NCBI GenBank assembly: GCA_008921705.1 | Contig: VFFE01009068.1 | Span: 1,085,977 to 1,149,976 of the forward strand | Reading direction: 5' to 3' | From: Burhinus oedicnemus | Lineage: Eukaryota > Chordata > Aves > Charadriiformes > Burhinidae | Length of the DNA stretch: 64,000 bases | Shown: positions 39,261 through 50,871 of the stretch, one piece after another | Position numbering within the stretch: position 1 is the stretch's first letter | Layout: every line of letters starts with the position of its first letter | Made by a program: the position numbers and the translations under genes | Notes under the pieces: generated by a model | What the model was told of the DNA's origin: nothing | The model's input: only the letters and a program-made list of their open reading frames with translations | Databases searched by the model: none

Positions 39261-41930
39261 CATTGTATCATGCAAATATTTGTTCAAGAAGCTGGGCACA
39301 TGAAAATAACATTTTTTTTTGTTTTCTTTTCTTTTGGAGTGAAGCACCAAAGAAGACTCCTGGGGAAAGAGAGAAAGTATAAGTTTAAAGAAGTGTGTGT
39401 GGGGGGAAATAAAGTGCTGTTAAAAACACAGAAGTTTTAAAAAACAGCCAAATATTGAGAGTCCTAGTTAAAATAATATGTGCAAATGTAACTGTGTGTT
39501 AAAATAGTTTATGCAAATGTGGGCCAGTTATCATGTTCCTGACAGGTTTTTAATGTGAGATTAGTTCAACAGCAATGTTGTTATATTATTTTTGCTGTTT
39601 CTCCAGTTCTTTTTATAAACTTGGAGGTAAAATGACTGTCAGTTCCAATTGTTTAATATTTATTATTTTAATTAGGTCAGAGAAATCATTGGTTTATTTC
39701 AATAATGCATTTCCCTTAGAGTTTTCAATAAGAAGATAATAATTTCACTTATAAGGTTCAGACCATACCCAATTATACAATTCAAACTTTAGACCATAAA
39801 TTCTTCTCAAAGTCAGGAAAACTTTGATTTAGTCATTTCTGTTCTATATCACCCTTGATTATTTAGGCTACTAAATTACTACAGAAATCTCCAGAGAAGA
39901 TATTATGCAGGTTGTAGCTTTTCCTTTCACCTTTGTAAGATGGCCTTTCTCTGAATGTTCGTACATCTGTTAACTGTGGCATTCCTAAGAGACAAAAAGG
40001 CGGTATCTGATATATGTGAGATAGCGTTTCAGCTGAACAGAAGTAAATCTTACAGGACCATTATGTCTTCTTCTCATTGCTTTCTTAGGACTTCAAGTGC
40101 CTTCTGTATAAGAATATGCATTCACTATAATAGAGGATAAATCCTCATCAGTTGCTTGTCATTAATTCAAGGTTTATTTTTTTAATTAAGTCGTGACGTG
40201 TATTTTTAAGTTGCACTGAACATCTTACACTTAATTTATCTTGTGTTGTAAGCAGATCTAGAAAGTTAGAACTTCATGCATTTGACTCACATTTTGGGCC
40301 ATGTAAGAGACATCTTACCATACAGAAGATATGCATATGCATATGCATCTCCTAAGGACTCTACTTCCTTGGAGTGGATCTTTCACCTGAAGATTTGTTG
40401 CTCCTAAAGACCATGTCTGAAAGGCTGAAAAACAGTATGTAAAAAGCCTTTTAATTGTTTGGGGCTACATGTCTAACAGGTTGATTTTTTTGAAAAAAAT
40501 TAGTGAAAATGGTTCAGTCATTTCAGAGAACAATACTAAGGGAAATCAGAAGAAATGAAATTGCTTTGCCTGATTCAGTAATGTTTTTGAAATCTTTCTT
40601 CAGAAAAGCCTATTGGTATCTGTTCAAGTTTAAAATCACAACCTCAGTAAACACAAAAAAGGACTCTTAAAGCTAGAAACTTAAATTTTCCTCTCAGTCT
40701 TGGGCCTACTTCAACTCAGAGCCTGGAATTTTTTTTTTTTTGTTTTAATATCATTGCGAACTGGTGCTATAGTTTACAGTGGTTCCAGGATGCATCCATC
40801 TTTCCTGTATTTTTAAGGACAACTTTGGGGGCTAAAGCAGAACAAACACAGTATAGAGATGAAAGAAGCAGAGAAATAAAAGGTAAGTTTGGATGTGGGT
40901 ATGGGCTTGAAGGGAAAGGAATGGTAGGAGTCTTTCATGGGGGCTTTATCTAGCAGTATCTGTAAAACATGCTTTCTCTAGCTCAGGAAATCCCTGAAGA
41001 GCTGACTGCCAAAATACAGAAAATAAGAAGAATCACTTTAATAAGCCCTTTTGATGTACTGTTTCTAAATATCCAGTACTGGTTATTTTTCAACAACTAC
41101 AGGAGCAAGATAAAGATTGGTGGGGTAGGGCTTTGATAGGGTTTTCCTAATCTGGCCCACGGCTGTTCCTGGGACATGGACCCTGCGCCCTTGGTTTCAC
41201 CCCAACCCTGCTTGGCTTGTTGGAGCATGGTGAGACTGCACTCCACCAGGGAAGGGAAAGGCATATTCCTGCCACCTGTGGCCACCTTCTGCCCTTGCCC
41301 AGCCCTTAGGACAAAATGGGATTGTACTTGAAGACACAGGAAAGAAACATTTGTGTCCAGCAAAGTGTAACTCTGGCCACAAAATGTCCTGCTCTAAATC
41401 CTGCAGTTCTTCTGATCAAATTCTGTGAAACCTACCAGCAAAGACTTGCTTTTGGTCCTGCTCTTGTCCTGTTCTTCATAAAAGCTAGACACTTACTTCA
41501 GTTAGTAGGTGCCTTATTAGGCCAAGTGGCAACATGCTGCATGAAGCAAAAGGATATAGCATTGCTAATAACTTGTTAAGTATCGATGCAATATTACAAA
41601 ATGAAAACTGTTTTCTCAGTGCGAGATTTTAGAAAAAGCCTAGGAAAATGCAAATTGTTAATACTGTAACATTAGGCACTCAGAAGTTAAGAAATGCAAG
41701 ATTTCATCTCCTATGTCATCTTAATTCAGATGCTTAGTACATATGCATCTTGATTCAATCTTAATTATATGTTTGCAATAGTCTGTTCCCCTGTGTTTAA
41801 TTCTGTGCACTGGCAGGATGATATTTAGTTAGCAACAGCTGTTCAATATTTTGTTTCGGCCTTGTGCAGTGTGTTGTTCTATACCGTATTTACTGCACAC
41901 TTTTCAATCCTTCAGTGAACTCAGAGTTAT
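39261..41930. other. AT-rich unique DNA, no gene seen
   Basis: No gene or transposon is recognised. The region holds the 18-bp palindrome at 40331-40348 (separate entry). A less AT-rich patch at about 41120-41320 keeps short frames open on both strands without showing any motif. Confidence 0.55.
40331..40348. promoter_or_regulatory. Palindrome with two overlapping POU MORE sites
   Basis: ATGCATATGCATATGCAT is a perfect 18-bp palindrome. It contains the 12-bp MORE element ATGCATATGCAT twice (40331-40342 and 40337-40348). MORE is the known palindromic site on which Oct/POU-domain proteins bind as dimers. That the site is used here is inference; it could also be a short AT microsatellite. Confidence 0.4.
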
Positions 41931-41939
41931 TTATTTACT

Positions 41940-42215
41940 TCCGGGGTTTTGTATAGCACTCATCATTACACAGAATTTAAGTGCTTCACATTTATTAAGA
42001 ATTATCACATCATCCCTGTGAGATAAAGGGACAGTATTTGTTAACTCATTGTTAACAGATAGGGACAGATAAATTAACATAAAAACATCTACTTGTCCTG
42101 GACACCTCTCTGAGACACTTTACCCATGATCTGCCAAAGTACTCTTCCTTTTTATAGCACTTTACACATTCAAAGCATACCCCCACTGACTTCAGCTTGG
42201 AGTTCTAGGCATTTT
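41940..42215 (+). mobile_element. Probable ancient L2/MIR-type fragment
   Basis: The stretch AAGTGCTTCACATTTATTAA...CATCCCTGTGAGATAAAGG...TTAACAGATAGGGACA resembles the conserved 3' region shared by L2 LINEs and MIR SINEs of amniotes (a tract running from a GCTTTACA block through CCTGTGAGGTAGG to a TTACAGATGAGGAAACTGAGG block). A second GCACTTTACA-like block and CCCCACTGACTTCAG follow at about 42157-42200. CR1-B appears to be inserted in or right next to it. Identity is by recognition and heavily diverged. Confidence 0.45.
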
Positions 42216-42221
42216 TATGAA

Positions 42222-43437
42222 ATTCTGACCTTCTATGACAGGATTACAGCATTGGTGCGTGAGGGAAGAGCAACAGTCATTGACCTGGACTTATGCAAAG
42301 CATTTAACACTGTCCCACATGACATCCTGCTTTCTAATTTGACAGACACAGATTTGACGGATGGAACACTCAGTGGGTACGGAATTGGCTGGAGGGTGTC
42401 ACTCAAAGAGTTGCAGTCAAGGACTTGATGTCCAAGTGGAGACCAGTGACGAGTAACATTCCTCAGAGGTTGATACTGGGACTGGTGATGTTTAACATCT
42501 TTGTTGGCAATATGGACAGTGAGATTGAGTGCACGCTCAGCAAGTTTGCTGATGACACCAAACTGTGTGGAGCGGTTGACATGCTGGAGGGAAGGGATGC
42601 CATGCAGAGGGACCTGGACAGGCTTGAGAGGTGGGCCTGTGCCAACCTCATGAAGTTCAACAAGGCCAAGTGCAAGGCCCTGCATGTGGGTTGGGGCAAT
42701 CCCATGCACAAATACAGGCTGGGTGGAGAATGGATTGAGAGCAGCCCTGTGAAGAAGTATTTGGGGGTGTTGGTTGATGAGAAGCTCAACATGAGCCGGC
42801 AATGTGCACTTGCAGCCCAGAAACCCAACCATATCCTGGGCTACACCAAAAGATGTGTGGCCAGCAGGTCAAGGGAGGTGATTCTGTCCCTCTACTCCTC
42901 TCTGGTGAGCCCCCACCCGGAGTACTGCATCTAGCTTTGGCGTCCCCAGCATAAGAAGGACATGGACCTGTTGGAGAGAGTCCAGAGGAGGGCCCCGAAG
43001 ATGAACGGAGGATTAGAGTACTTCTGCTATGAGGACAGGCTGAGAGAGTTGGGGTTGTTCAGCCTGGAGAAGAGAAGGCTCTGGGAATATATATAGCAGC
43101 CTTCCAGTATCTGAAGGGGCCTACAAGAAAGCTGGAGAGGGACTTTTTACAAGGGCATGTAGTGATAGTATGAGGGGTAATGTGTTTAAACTGAAAGAGG
43201 GTAGATTTAGACTGGATATCAGGAAGAAATTTTTTATAATGATGGCGGTGAGGCACTGGAACAGGTTGCCCAGAGAAGTTGTGGATGTCCCATCCCCAGC
43301 CATGTTCAAGGCCAGTTTGGATGAGGCTTTCAGCAACCAGGTCTATTGAGAGGTGTCCCTTCCCATAGCAGAGGGGTTGGAGCTAGGCGATCTTTAAGGT
43401 CCCTTCCAACCTAAACCGTTCTATCATTCTATGATTC
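42222..43437 (+). mobile_element. CR1 LINE, 5'-truncated (CR1-B)
   Basis: About 1.2 kb of CR1 in plus orientation, from RT motif A to the 3' tail (CTATCATTCTATGATT, ending about 43437). It is of the same subfamily as CR1-A, sharing [19 protein letters not shown] and [11 protein letters not shown]. It is shorter at the 5' end than CR1-A. It is dead: a small deletion shifts the frame near 42425, a TAG stands at 42932-42934, and a small internal rearrangement near 43080-43100 replaces the usual RGDLIA codons. CR1-A and CR1-B form an inverted pair about 16 kb apart. Confidence 0.95.
42425..42934 (+). pseudogene. CR1-B reverse transcriptase core fragment
   Basis: About 169 codons with the catalytic motif C FADD at 42545-42556 (both aspartates kept), followed by the CR1 thumb region up to SPHPEYCI. 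It stops at a TAG at 42932; the reading frame continues past the stop with recognisable [10 protein letters not shown] and RELGLF segments, so the stop is a point mutation. Upstream, the motif A segment ([17 protein letters not shown], about 42282-42333) lies in another frame. Motif B is again the degraded IPQRLILG form seen in CR1-A, so this change predates both insertions. Confidence 0.92.
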
Positions 43438-43965
43438 AAGTCAGGCGTTAGAAATGAGGACTCTTTTCCTATGACAAAAAACTATTTTAAGTAGATTGCT
43501 AAGTAATGCAAAGGAATCCTATGACAGTGTTAGGTAAACAATCTCGTTTCTTAGGGCAATATACCTTAACAAACTTATGTTGAAGTAAGCTGCTTCTCAC
43601 TTATTACACAAGCTCACCTTCTGAAAATGTCCTTTCATTACACATATCCACATTTGTCTCCAGAGAATTTGACTCTGTACAGTGAGTAAAACAGTTTCCC
43701 TCATGATCTCATGGAGGTTCGGGGGGGTGGATGAGGTTAAATTGTAGCTGTAGGAACAATTTTAATTCTTGACTTTCAGCATTTGAGTGCTCATTCAGGT
43801 GCTTAAAATTTGCATTTTTATTATTTTATTTTAGTTTGTGTATGTGATATCTACTCATTTTTTACATATCTCCATGTCTAGAAAGGTGCAGATAGATATT
43901 TTAGGTAGAAACAAAAAGGAACAGTTTCAAGCTGGAGAAACTGACTTGTTCTATTATGGATGAGT
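43438..43965. other. Unique DNA, no gene seen
   Basis: No gene or transposon is recognised. A short G run (about 43720-43727) is the only compositional oddity. Confidence 0.55.
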
Positions 43966-44571
43966 TCATGTCATCCAATCTATGAAAGATGTGAAGGTTA
44001 AAAGGCAAATTCCACTCCTTAGAAACAACTCACAGGGGATATTGCTACATGAATTCACTACATGAATCTCAAATTATGGATTTTTCCAGTGAGCACATCT
44101 GCCTGCATGGAGATGGAAGATTTGAAACAGGGCTGCAATCACCTGTGAAAGAAGTAAGGGGACCATCACTGCTCCCAAAATGCTCAGGAAAACTTTAGTG
44201 ATGAAGGGCAACTTTGTAGAGCTACTCTGGCTGTTTTGTATTTGGAGCAGATCTGCCAGATCTGTCCACTCACCCAACACCCTGCTGATCCCTTCAGTAG
44301 ATTAACTTCTACAGGAGTTACCCCTAATTGCTTGACATCCCTAGCTCCCAGACCCCTCAGATAAGGAATCCATCCACAGTATTCTCCGTGCCATCTCCTG
44401 TCTTGCTCTAGTCTTAAGACAGGAAGGAATATCTTGGGAAAGGTTACTCAAGCAACGTTGTTCCACTCCTGTGAGGTATATGTCAATACATTCTTCTTGC
44501 TTGGGGCAAAACTTACTCTCCACTGAGTTAACCTGGGAGAGGGAAGAAGGACAGCCAAGGTCACAAAGGTG
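43966..44571 (-). pseudogene. Broken open frame with one hydrophobic segment
   Basis: One minus-strand frame runs about 202 codons with only three stops (44341-44343, 44302-44304, 44074-44076), fewer than AT-rich random DNA usually gives. The part nearest 44520 is cysteine-containing and hydrophilic (FCPKQEECIDIYLTG is visible). The part at 44074-44280 has a strongly hydrophobic stretch starting KLPFITKVFLSILGAV, followed by a short basic tail with a histidine/cysteine-containing end. The order (cysteine-bearing ectodomain-like part, then membrane span, then short tail) would fit the end of an old retroviral Env, but I recognise no diagnostic motif. A pyrimidine-rich tract ending in CAG at about 44533 resembles a splice acceptor. 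Function is unassigned; a chance frame is a real alternative. Confidence 0.22.
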
Positions 44572-45983
44572 TCAAGGGATAACAAAAGAAAAACAGACAC
44601 AAGTTTTGGAGGGAGGAGACAAAGGTGTAAAAGAGTAAAGCAAAAAATAGCAAGGAGACAATCTTTGACAGTTCTTTAAAAGTACTTTAATAGTATTTAA
44701 TAGTTTCCTAAGGTGATTTAACAACACACAGAAGAGAAACAGAGAACAGAAAAGTGGTAGTGTGAGGATTTCAAGTTCTTATCCAGGTGATAGTCCAAGC
44801 TTATGCAGCCTGTGTAGAAATTCCCTGATGCTGCTTTTGCAATTCTATCCATATGCTGATAAAGTAAGCACTTTGTGTCTCCAGTTGCTGTCAGTAATGA
44901 ATGTTCTTCTCCAGAAACAGAGACATAAAGAAAGAGGTCATTCACACATCTCAGTAAAAACCATCTCTATTTTGTTGGTGACAGCTTGGAAGTTCATGTC
45001 TTTGTGACTGATCTCACATCCTTGATCCACTAGGAGGCAGGAAATGAGACAACTTAAAAGAATTCCATGTAAGCATGCCAATGAATGCATCACCATGCTA
45101 AAATATGGAAGATATTACAGTAGATCAGAATGGTGAAGATGCTATTCATGTTTACTGGAGCACGTTTACCCTAAGTGCCATCCTTCATGCCAATAAAAAA
45201 TTCTTAGTTCTTTCAACAAATTCTTAGTACGTGAATAATTTGTGGTAAAGTATGATCAACACTGTATGTGATCTTGTTGGAAGATTTAAAAGGATGCTTC
45301 ATTTTCTCCACTGATGATTGTTAAAAATCATAAAAACATATCATTTGCTGCCTGATCCAACGGCTGATTGAACTACTTGGTATTACCAGTCTACACAGCA
45401 TGAAGGCTTTCACCTCCTTACATCTAAAGCTAGGTACTACACACCAAGGACAATATGATAGCATTTGAATTCTGTTCCAGATTTGCTCCTCATTTAGTTA
45501 GTCAAGACAGAGAGGATTATGTTTACAGACCTTTCAAAGAAAGTGTCTTGCCCCTCAATTTCATCCAGTTGAGACTTAAAGGACAGCTGAGCAAACAAAA
45601 GAAATTTCAGGGAACAGAAAATGCAAGCTAACTTAAGAAATACAGGACAAGAAATCAGGAGACAGGTTTACATTTGGAAAAAAAAACAAACTGATAATTA
45701 GCAGTTCAATGAAAAAAAAAAAATGAAGAGCCAAAAACTCCCCAAATAAAGAAGGTTAAATGGGGTTACCCAATAGAAAAACAGGTTTACAAGTGTAACC
45801 AGCAGTAAACTGTAGAAAAGATTAAATGAGGGCATAATTATCAAAATGTAATAAAAAGTCAGTCCTGTGTTTTATTCCTTCTTAATCTAATATATAGCTA
45901 GGAAGATGCTACACATGTGTGGCAGTAGATGACTATACCATGAAGTTAATCTATCAGAATTACTTTCTTAGGAGCTCATATCT

Positions 45984-46000
45984 TTTATATATATATATAT
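45984..46000. repeat. TA microsatellite
   Basis: An alternating TA run of about eight units, flanked by TTT and GGG. This is an ordinary simple repeat. Confidence 0.9.
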
Positions 46001-46362
46001 GGGTAACGCCTAATCTCAGAGTATAATATGAGTTATAGTTGCATACTTTGTAGGAGCATGCAGTCCATTTCATGAAAAATAAAGTTAACACAGATCTACT
46101 CGCAGTTTGAAGCAGAAAACTGCACCGAGACATGAGTTTATGCCCAGGAAGAAAAGTATTGGAGAATAAATGGAGCTATCAGCCTTATTCCTACCATAGC
46201 CCTTGTGTTACCCGGCAAACTAGGTGGCAGCAACTTTCATGTACTACAGCTTGATGCAACACGAGGGCTGCAACCCCTACAAGGATTAGTGGTATTTTTT
46301 CTTTCACCTCATCAAGCCGTAATCCTGTCTTCACATTCAGGATATATACGACAGTCCTCTTG

Positions 46363-46384
46363 ATTTGTTTTGTTTTGTTTTGTT
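46363..46384 (+). repeat. TTTTG simple repeat
   Basis: About four units of TTTTG in a row (reading CAAAA on the other strand). It could be the A-rich remnant of an old retroposed end, but no element is visible next to it. Confidence 0.85.
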
Positions 46385-48194
46385 AATATGTGCAGATGTC
46401 ATTTAGTCATATATCTTATCCTCCCACCTTTGTGTCATTTTTGTTACCCTTCTTCATTTCTGCAGTAGCATTCTTGGGTTAGGGGTCTCTAAAATCATCT
46501 GATATTACTCATGCTTACACTTATGATGAAGTGTAATTCATGTCATGCATTCAAACCTTTCATTAGATATATAGGAGTAGATGGTTTTGTTTCTCTAAAC
46601 GTATCACCTGAGTAAATATATATTTAGCTCATGATCTTTTGTTACCTTAGATTTTCCTTCTGATACTTTCTAGATCACTTCCTATTCAATTTCTATTTAT
46701 GTCATGTATTTCCATCCCCACCAAAGTATAATGTAAATTAAATGGTGTCTATTGCATTGTGTTGTATACTGAATACCTTTGTCAGCTCACTGTAGTCTGT
46801 GAAAATATAAAAATATTTAATTGGCCAAGCAAGGCAACCAGCCCTAAAAAAGTCACGAAGTTAGGTATATATATGTCACTTTCATGAGAGAAAACAACAC
46901 CAGCAACAATGTTTTGAGGATATACAAACTATTTAAAAATATGTATTTTACTTTGTTACATAACATTAGCAAATTCAGATAGATAAACATACATAGTTAG
47001 ATATTTAATGTTGTTAAATGATGACAGTATGGCCAGGACTTGAATTTAGCCCTACAAATTAACCGAATGTTACAACAACATTGTAGTTTTCATAATTAAA
47101 TTGGTAGAATATTGCTGGTAATTCAAGTTTAGCATGTAATTAAGCATGTTTAGATCTACTCCATTTCTTGAAGGAAAAAACATCCTGTCTCAACTCAAAA
47201 TCCAAACAAATTTTGCTATCATAAATATTGTGCAAGTTTGCAAAGATGAAATTGTTCTAGAGAGGTAAAAGATAAAATGCCAGCACATTCAGAAACAATG
47301 CGGTGCTGTTCATGGGTTTTATACGATGTATAAAACTGGTTCTGTTGCACTCTAGGTACTTTTTTTTCTGGTAGTTCTTTACAGACCAGAAAAAGTTTTA
47401 AATTCAGATGTTCTAGTCTCCAGAGGTTTACTTCTGTGTGTGTCACTTACACTTGCGTTGGTTGCAAAAGCCTGCCAAAAGAAAATGGTGGTGTTTTATT
47501 CTCCCTTTTCACAAGTGTATATGACTACAAAAAGTGTATTCCATGATGAAACAGCCCTAGTATATTTGATGTGACAGCATGGTCCCATATCCTTTCTCTA
47601 CATATACCCCATAGTCACACAGCTCTGTGTTTTTCACACGTCAAGAGAAGATGCTTATTTCAGTGGCATTGTGTGCATACCAAATATTAAGCACATGCTG
47701 CAACATCTAAGTCTCAGCACACTCCTCACACTAGCAAACTGAAGAACCCTAACATTCCTTGATGCATGGCAGGCATTGCATTTTCAGTGAACTGTCATCA
47801 CCACATTTTGGAAAATACATTAACTTTCAAAAATTGTTTACTATTTTCTGAATATTTTGTTAACCTTAATTAACATAAAATTAATCACTTTGAACCCAAT
47901 CACATTAAAGATGTTAAGAATTTCAGAAAACATGATACTGTCCGTATCTGAGAGAACATAAAAAAGATCTGTCAGCTAGAAATAGTCTAGTTTAAAATGG
48001 AAATAAAAATAAAAACAAATTCAAAAGTGGTGATCTTTATCGAACACTTCTGAAATATTTTTTCACTTTGAGAACAAGTAGTTTTATGGCATCCTGTTGA
48101 ATAACACTCTTGTGCCCCTTTATAAGAAATACACATACACATATACTTGGATATATATGGACCTTTTCTTTAGTAGATCTAAAGAGATAAACAT

Positions 48195-48260
48195 CTTTAT
48201 CCATAATTTATAGATTGATAAAATGAGACACGATGACTTGCCTCCTCTGTTTAAGACCCA
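48195..48260 (+). mobile_element. Possible L2/MIR-type scrap
   Basis: ATCCATAATTTATAGATTGA, followed by TAAAATGAGACACGATGACT and TGCC, resembles the CCATTTTACAGATGAGGAAACTGAGG...GTGACTTGCC block of L2/MIR 3' ends. It is short and diverged, so the call is tentative. Confidence 0.3.
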
Positions 48261-49249
48261 TGTCCCAGCCTTTAAATATATCTGAGATAAATTGTTCAAC
48301 TTCTGAAATTTTTATAAAAACATATTCACTATCCAAATTGCCACAAAAGTAGATACCCAACTTTCAAAAATGTGTTTCCAGTGTAGTTTCCTGTAAAAGC
48401 ACCTATATTAATGGCAGCGTCAGATCATCATAGTAAGTACTGAAGGCAAATATATACTTCTAACCTTTTAAGAGTACTTCAAATTCCACATCACAAAGAC
48501 TGTAGTTGACACGTTAATTACCTAGCTGTATGAAAACTGGGTTATCTTTCAGCCTCTGGCATTTTTTAAGTTCATTAATTTTCTTACCTTGTCTTTCTCT
48601 TACGTCTTCTTTTTATTGAGAAACTCTAAATATAGTAGGATCATAAAAACTCAGCCCAACAAAGAGGTGAATAAGGAGGAGCACTTACCAAAATGAGATA
48701 GAGCATTTTATACTTCATACATATATTCATTGTTTAGCCGTTTAGTTCTTTTCCTTTTTTGCAGCTACATATAGCCAGTTTGAGAATGACAGACACTACT
48801 GTGACCTGATACTTCTCAACTGATAAAAGGCAGGGTTTATAACAATAAATTATTAAAGGCACATTTAATATTCATTAAAGAAAAATAATCATACTTTGAA
48901 ATGTGACGGTATCACGTTTGAATAATCTAACATCCAAGGATTCTGTCAACCAGCAAAACTACAACAAAGAGCCTTATTCACTACTGTTTTGCCCTTTTTA
49001 ATAGCCTGTGCTGCTAAGCAAGTTGAGAATGAATCAGAATTAACCATTTAATGAGCACCTTATAAACATTCCACATTCATGTCAGTTATTGCATAAAGCA
49101 TAGCACAAAAGAACATCTACTCTGAAATATTTCCATTCTCTAGGAATTTCTGAATTAGAGCTGTGTAACTCCCTTCTACACCCTTCAACTCAAATTCCCT
49201 TTTGCCAGTAGTAAGAAAATACTTCAGGGGTAATGTGACTTGCTGAAAA

Positions 49250-49720
49250 GCTGTGGAGACTTCAACGGTGAGGAGTTTATACACTAATAAAACGGTGTCT
49301 GGAGTCTCCTACCTGGTATCTGTGATCCGTCTGCAGAGCTGTATATGAATAGTATGTCTACTGCTGGACACAACACAGGAGGGCATTTTTAGAGTAAGCA
49401 AACCCATTGGCCGTGCTTCTGCATATAATGTCCTGTACGACCTGGAAGGTGTATATAGGCTGTACCTGGGGCTGTGCTCCCAGTCTCAAAGCTTGGATAG
49501 CTGCAAGTCTGATCATCTGGACGCCCTCAGGACATAAACATACTAGCAGAGCAGGCGAGGGCACACACTTGAACAGAGGCAGAGCCTGTTCTTCTCCTCT
49601 TCACAGCAAGAAAGGCAGCTGTGAGATGAAAGTGCGATGAAACGTGTTCAGCAGCTGGCATGGAACTAAAGCCTGCTCGGTGCCAAAAATATTTCTGTTA
49701 TTAATAACGCGTGTCAGTAT
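49250..49720. other. Less AT-rich patch with CpG, unexplained
   Basis: About 470 bp with more GC and a scatter of CpG than its surroundings. On the plus strand it has AATAAA at about 49288, a GTATATAGGC TATA-like motif at about 49452 and several GAG/CAG-rich blocks. The order (AATAAA before the TATA-like motif) is wrong for a plus-strand LTR. I recognise no gene or element. Confidence 0.3.
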
Positions 49721-50818
49721 TGTGTGCATTTACCAATGCCCTGGCAAATTCTATTACCAGTGTTGACAAACGGAAAATGTACTCAACATTTTCAGAAACT
49801 ATATTTTAAGCTATTTTAAAGTTTGCATATAAATCATGTGTAGGAAATGTCAAGCAAGTGTTGCTTTAACCTATGATTTGATTCGCCTTTTTTAACTTTT
49901 TGATGTAGTTGAGGTCTGGCCACACATACTGATAACAGCTGGTTTTCCAGTTGCAGACTCAGCAGCTGGAATACAAACCCTACACATAGTATATGGTTTC
50001 AAAGGAAGGTTTTAGACTCAATAAATCAGCAAGCAGGTGAGAACACACATGAGACATAATGTTCACTGTTATGCCCCTAGACAACCTACCAAGCAGTAAC
50101 ATGTCCCACATTAAACCGCCATTATTGATTTTCAGTGTTATTAGGTTTAAATCTGTTCCCTGAAAAATCTCTCAGTTAAATGGCTTTCCCACTAATACAC
50201 ATCCTGATTAAGTGGAGTCTCTGTCTTAATTTCTATCTCTTTTATGATCCTGTCATTGTAACAGTTTAGCTGCAGCTCAGGATTAAGATAGGGCATTACA
50301 CCTGCAACTCTTATTTCTCTCTCTGTTTATGATAGAATTGACTTATTTCACTAGAAGGTTTAATTATTTTAATATGTTTATTTGCCTGCATAACTTAGTG
50401 TTGCACAGGCAACTTGCTATAAAATTTAAAGCAAAAGCAGAGAGATCACAGGAAAATACTGTCCAATTTACAGCTGTTCTATATACTTTATTCAAATATT
50501 TACATTAAAATGTTTGGTATTGCTGTAACTGTTTGCAAAAAGTAATAGTGACTGTACCATAGAGTCAGAGAGAAGAACCTGCTTTAACATTCCGTAATGT
50601 TATCATGCCTTTTGCTGACACCATAAGACTTAAAACAAACGAGGTCAAATAGTATCCACAGCTGAGCACATGCAATGCTGGGAGGAAGATTGTACTTTAG
50701 TCATCTATTAATTGGAAGGATTATTCATTGGTTTGATTTCACAAAGGCTAGAAAGGTTAGGAACCCCAGATGCAACACAGGGTTTTACTCATTCAAGTGA
50801 GCCTGAATTGATATGTTA

Positions 50819-50871
50819 ATTAAAAAAATATATTAACAAAAAAACCCCAAACAAACAAACAAAAAAAACTC
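50819..50871 (+). repeat. A-rich low-complexity tract
   Basis: A mostly A tract with interspersed CCCC and CAAA units. Low-complexity sequence; no adjacent retroposon body was recognised. Confidence 0.8.
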
